Shown piece after piece: positions 61,046 through 64,000 of a DNA stretch of 64,000 nt. The stretch comes from Henricia sp. BOLD:AAB3569 (Eukaryota > Echinodermata > Asteroidea > Spinulosida > Echinasteridae): NCBI GenBank assembly GCA_037783545.1, contig JBBELK010001422.1, positions 1 to 64,000 on the forward strand. The letters run 5' to 3'. The translations under genes and the position numbers were made by a program. Each line of letters starts with the position of its first letter. Position 1 is the first letter of the stretch. The notes under the pieces were generated by a model. The model worked only from the letters and a program-made list of their open reading frames with translations, had not been told where the DNA came from and did not search any database.

Positions 61046-61318
61046 AGACCGTATTCCTGAACGCGTGAGGGTGCTCGAACAAGGTGATTTGGGGGAAAAT
61101 GTCCATAGACGACAGTAGAAAAGTGGGGGTACGTGCATATATACGTATGTTGGGAAAAGTCGCGTACGCGGAGCGCGCAGACCTGTGTCGCGCGCACAGA
61201 TTTCCATTCAAAATAAACGTTTGGAAGGCGTGTGCGCGTAGCGCGTTTTGTGTTCGAACATAACGCACGATGGGCGCGGACCACTTGACAGCGCCCTCCA
61301 CGTTCAGGAATATGGCCT
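61046..61318. mobile_element. 273-bp inverted-repeat element nested in the left arm
   Basis: Comparison with the intact right arm delimits the insertion exactly. Its ends AGACCGTATTCCTGAACG and CGTTCAGGAATATGGCCT are near-perfect inverted repeats. The flanking duplication appears to be AT (61,044-61,045 and 61,319-61,320) but is too short to be certain. No coding capacity. Confidence 0.75.
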
Positions 61319-62604
61319 ATCACGTCCGCACTGCGTACGACCAACCGACAGAAGCGCACACCCGACGACTGTTTGCTGCACTACTGCTACACTATGAGTA
61401 TGAGGCTTGTGTCACTGGTATCACGGCTGCGGCGGAACGGCAGCCGAAGTTGGCCGACCATCACTGTTATTGTATGATATAGCGTGCAAGTCATGGTACG
61501 TTCATCGAAAGAAAGGGACAATAAATAGTCTCTGGTAATCGTACCCAATCGTTTTAATTTCGTGGCAACAATCGCATAGTGGGAGGCCCGCTTAAGACTG
61601 GAAACTGCAGCATTTTTTCACAATTCCAGTTTGAAGTCTTATGTTTTGTGTTTGCTTTTCTGCTGTGTGTTCTTAAAGTGACATGGCCCAAACAGCGCCC
61701 TCTTTCTGTGAGTTTGTGAATAAATTTTCAAAGTTTAAAAATGCCACTTTTTATTCATGGGTCATCAAACTCAACAGTACCGGTAGTATTGTCTTTCTAC
61801 ACAAGTTATCCTTCATATGCAGCAAAAACTGTGCATAAAGTTATTGAGCATTTCAGGCCCTTTAAAGACGAGGCTCGTCAATGCACGACGAGCAATTTCG
61901 TGCCAATAAATTCACCACGATACATACCTTGCCAGAGCTCTTACCCTCCCCGATGGTGCAGGCGCGATGGTGTATTTCTTTGTAATTCTTCCCCCATTGT
62001 TGGACTCTTATTTTTAAAAAAAGACCACGGATGACCCTATACAAATCTTAATAGTCATAACTCTCTTTGTTTATGCTAATTTGGAAAAAATTGTGATACC
62101 AGTGACACAAGCCTCATAGTGTAGCAGTAGTGCAGCAAACAGTCGTCGAGTGTGCGCTTCTGTCGGTTGGTCGTACGCAGTGCGGACGTGATTACGAAAT
62201 AGGTTCGACTGGTGGGCCGCATGTGCACTGGTAACCGACGCGCATACAAATTCCTTTGTACACAGACTATGGGTCACGCGACGAGAAGACACATTATCAT
62301 TTTTAACACAAGACAACAGCACTGGCTGTGAGAATACCGGTTTGTTTTGTTGGAATTGTTGGCAAAATAATCATCGTGGCTGGTTATTTCCCTCAAGGAC
62401 CTGCGTAGTGGTTATGCCTGGCAATGTTTGGGTGAGTTTTAGGGGGAATTAGTGTGTCACGGTGAGAAAATTACACATTTGTTTTGCGATGGCGGGTTCA
62501 TGTTCTTAACTTCTCTCAGCTCTACTGCTAAAAGACCACATCCCAATGAAAAATGATAAAAAAAGAGCTGAGATTATCTTAGCTAACATACGACCAAATA
62601 AATG

Positions 62605-64000
62605 TCATTGAACAGAACACGACATAAATAATCTAACAATACCAAGATGAGCATGTTTCGTCCAGTACAGAAGAAAATATCCGCAAAAGAAAGGTGAAAA
62701 TTTGGGCGAAAAACCTCCTGCACAGTTAATGGGTTTTGCAACTGCACTTGTGACCGGGCCGAGCACCGCCGCATTTACTTCCAAATTTATACTGAAAGCC
62801 ACCCAGACCTCTCTGGGTGGCTTTCAAGAACAGCACTTTTTTTTCCCCATCAAAATCGTTGCTCAAAATGGAATCTTTAGGAAGGTCATTTTACAGGAAA
62901 TTGCTATTTTTTGGTAAAATCAAAATCTCTACACGTTCTACATACCTCCCTGGCCGAAATACTCTCAAGACTGACGTACACACCTTCGTTTTTATCAATT
63001 TCACCATCAAATTTACATTCTGAAGTAGAACTTCTACTAATGCACGTTTTATGCACGTTTTACTTCTCCACATTTCCACTCTCGGTGGCTGAAATCTGAA
63101 GTCCTGCCTGCGCTATGGCGCAGATCCAGCACGTACCATTTTTGGACGAGGGGGATTTGTTTAGCGTGCCACTGTGCGGTCAGTAAATGGAGGATTTGCA
63201 TCAAATTACCACTAAACGGCTTTTTGTCAAAGCGACCCGCGTGGCAACTTTACGAGTGAAAAGTCATTTGACGTAAATCCTCCATTTACTGACCGCACAG
63301 TGGCACGCTAAAACAAATCCCCCCTCGTCCAAAAATGGTACGTGCTGGATCTGGTCTGGTGCTTGACACGTTATACGCGAGCGCCATAGCGCAGGCAGGA
63401 CTTCAGATTTCAGCCACCGAGAGTGGAAATGTGGAGAAGTAAAACGTGCATAAAACGTGCATTAGTAGAAGTTCTACTTCAGAATGTAAATTTGATGGTG
63501 AAATTGATAAAAACGATGGTGTGTACGTCAGTCTTGAGAGTATTTCGGCCAGGGAGGTATGTAGAACGTGTAGAGATTTTGATTTTACCAAAAAATAGCA
63601 ATTTCCTGTAAAATGACCTTCCTAAAGATTCCATTTTGAGCAACGATTTTGATGGGGAAAAAAAAGTGCTGTTCTTGAAAGCCACCCAGAGAGGTCTGGG
63701 TGGCTTTCAGTATTTGGAAGTACGCCGCATTTAGACCCGTGAACAGGGCTTTGGAAACCCTCAGCCCTGGAGCTGTTTCTACCAGTCTACCCAAAATCTG
63801 TGGAAACTCACGCAAATGAAATTTGTCCCTTGGCTCTGATATTTGCTCAATACTAGGTGCACTCACCCCAATGTTCAAATATTTCGAAGAGTACGCATCG
63901 ATCCGATGTCTAGTTTCGGTGAAATTGTGGGCAAACTTGAGACCCTCCGTGCGATAAAATATACAGCTCCCGTTTGGCGTTTGCACAAAAATCAAATATG
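62605..64000 (-). pseudogene. Unidentified open reading frame split by a foldback element, runs off the window
   Basis: On the minus strand a frame is open from the window end (64,000) to 63,723, reading FYRTEGLKFAHNF, YLNIGVSAPSIEQISEPRD and LFTGLNAA. The foldback element with one CGCCGCATT copy interrupts it, and it resumes in the same frame on the other side (AAVLGPVTSAVAKPIN) to a stop at 62,605. No ATG is visible within the window, so the start lies beyond 64,000 or in an upstream exon. I recognise no family. The 3' part becomes hydrophobic/aromatic (FCGYFLLYW) and may be non-coding sequence beyond the true exon. Confidence 0.4.
62776..63722. mobile_element. 947-bp foldback element with 9-bp duplication (Mutator-like)
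   Basis: Ends TACTTCCAAAT...ATTTGGAAGTA are flanked by CGCCGCATT at 62,767-62,775 and 63,723-63,731. Arms of about 420 bp are nearly identical in inverse orientation around a loop of about 76 bp (63,198-63,273). Each arm has a subterminal perfect hairpin TGAAAGCCACCCAGA/TCTGGGTGGCTTTCA. The right arm has an extra block of about 35 bp near 63,352-63,386. Mirror frames in both arms are by-products of the symmetry. High arm identity suggests recent insertion or arm conversion. Confidence 0.85.

Larger units (their letters stand above)
60229..62585. mobile_element. Mutator-like foldback element (2357 bp) with 9-bp duplication and nested insertions
   Basis: Ends TAGCTAAGATAATCTC...GAGATTATCTTAGCTA are perfect inverted repeats, flanked by ACATACGAC at 60,220-60,228 and 62,586-62,594. 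A 9-bp duplication with long arms is typical of Mutator-like elements. The right arm (about 62,095-62,585) is continuous; the left arm (60,229 to about 61,443) pairs with it in three pieces because two later elements lie at 60,527-60,927 and 61,046-61,318. The loop (about 61,444-62,094) holds no recognisable transposase. Confidence 0.85.

Noticed and set aside
61741..62034. 97-codon frame in the loop of the Mutator-like foldback as a transposase
   Set aside because: It is far too short and shows no transposase motif.
62891..63685. Mirror-image 60-70-codon frames on both strands
   Set aside because: They are produced by the near-perfect palindrome at 62,776-63,722.

Overview
The window is eukaryotic repeat-dominated DNA. 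I see no operon, ribosomal RNA gene, CRISPR array or intact host gene. The transposon mix points to an animal: a Tx1/L1-type LINE with gag-like ORF1, a DIRS/Ngaro-like tyrosine-recombinase retroelement, and Harbinger-, Mutator-, hAT- and TTAA-type non-autonomous elements. A marine invertebrate is my best guess, but the phylum cannot be fixed from sequence alone.

Bases 1 to about 37,545 are one uninterrupted satellite superarray on one strand phase. It changes monomer type four times: about 78 copies of a ~295-bp monomer (1-22,886), about 24 copies of a 253-bp monomer (22,887-28,827), about 28 copies of a 273-bp monomer (28,828-36,440) and about five strongly diverged ~205-bp monomers (to 37,545). 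All share the same first half, so they are one family. Higher-order repeats of 2 to 6 monomers are visible in all three main blocks. The long minus-strand frames at 29-36 kb exist because 273 is divisible by three; I do not regard them as genes.

Bases 37.5-46.95 kb are AT-rich non-satellite DNA with small inverted-repeat elements, an old inverted repeat pair (39.3/40.25-40.49 kb) and a broken DIRS/Ngaro-like retroelement (RNase H tail plus tyrosine recombinase, 41.37-42.85 kb). Bases 46.96-57.05 kb are a small outlying ~297-bp satellite array split by two insertions: a 2.1-kb foldback element (47,254-49,395) and a 5.5-kb Tx1-like LINE on the minus strand (50,789-56,326), itself carrying a 663-bp Harbinger-type element.

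Bases 57-64 kb are a cluster of foldback elements, several with readable target-site duplications: a TAA-flanked element (57,573-58,503) that splits an open reading frame, a seven-copy 189-bp tandem array, a Mutator-like foldback with a 9-bp duplication (60,229-62,585) that hosts two further insertions, and a second 9-bp-duplication foldback (62,776-63,722) splitting another reading frame that runs off the window end. The main story is satellite evolution and nested transposition, not a gene system.
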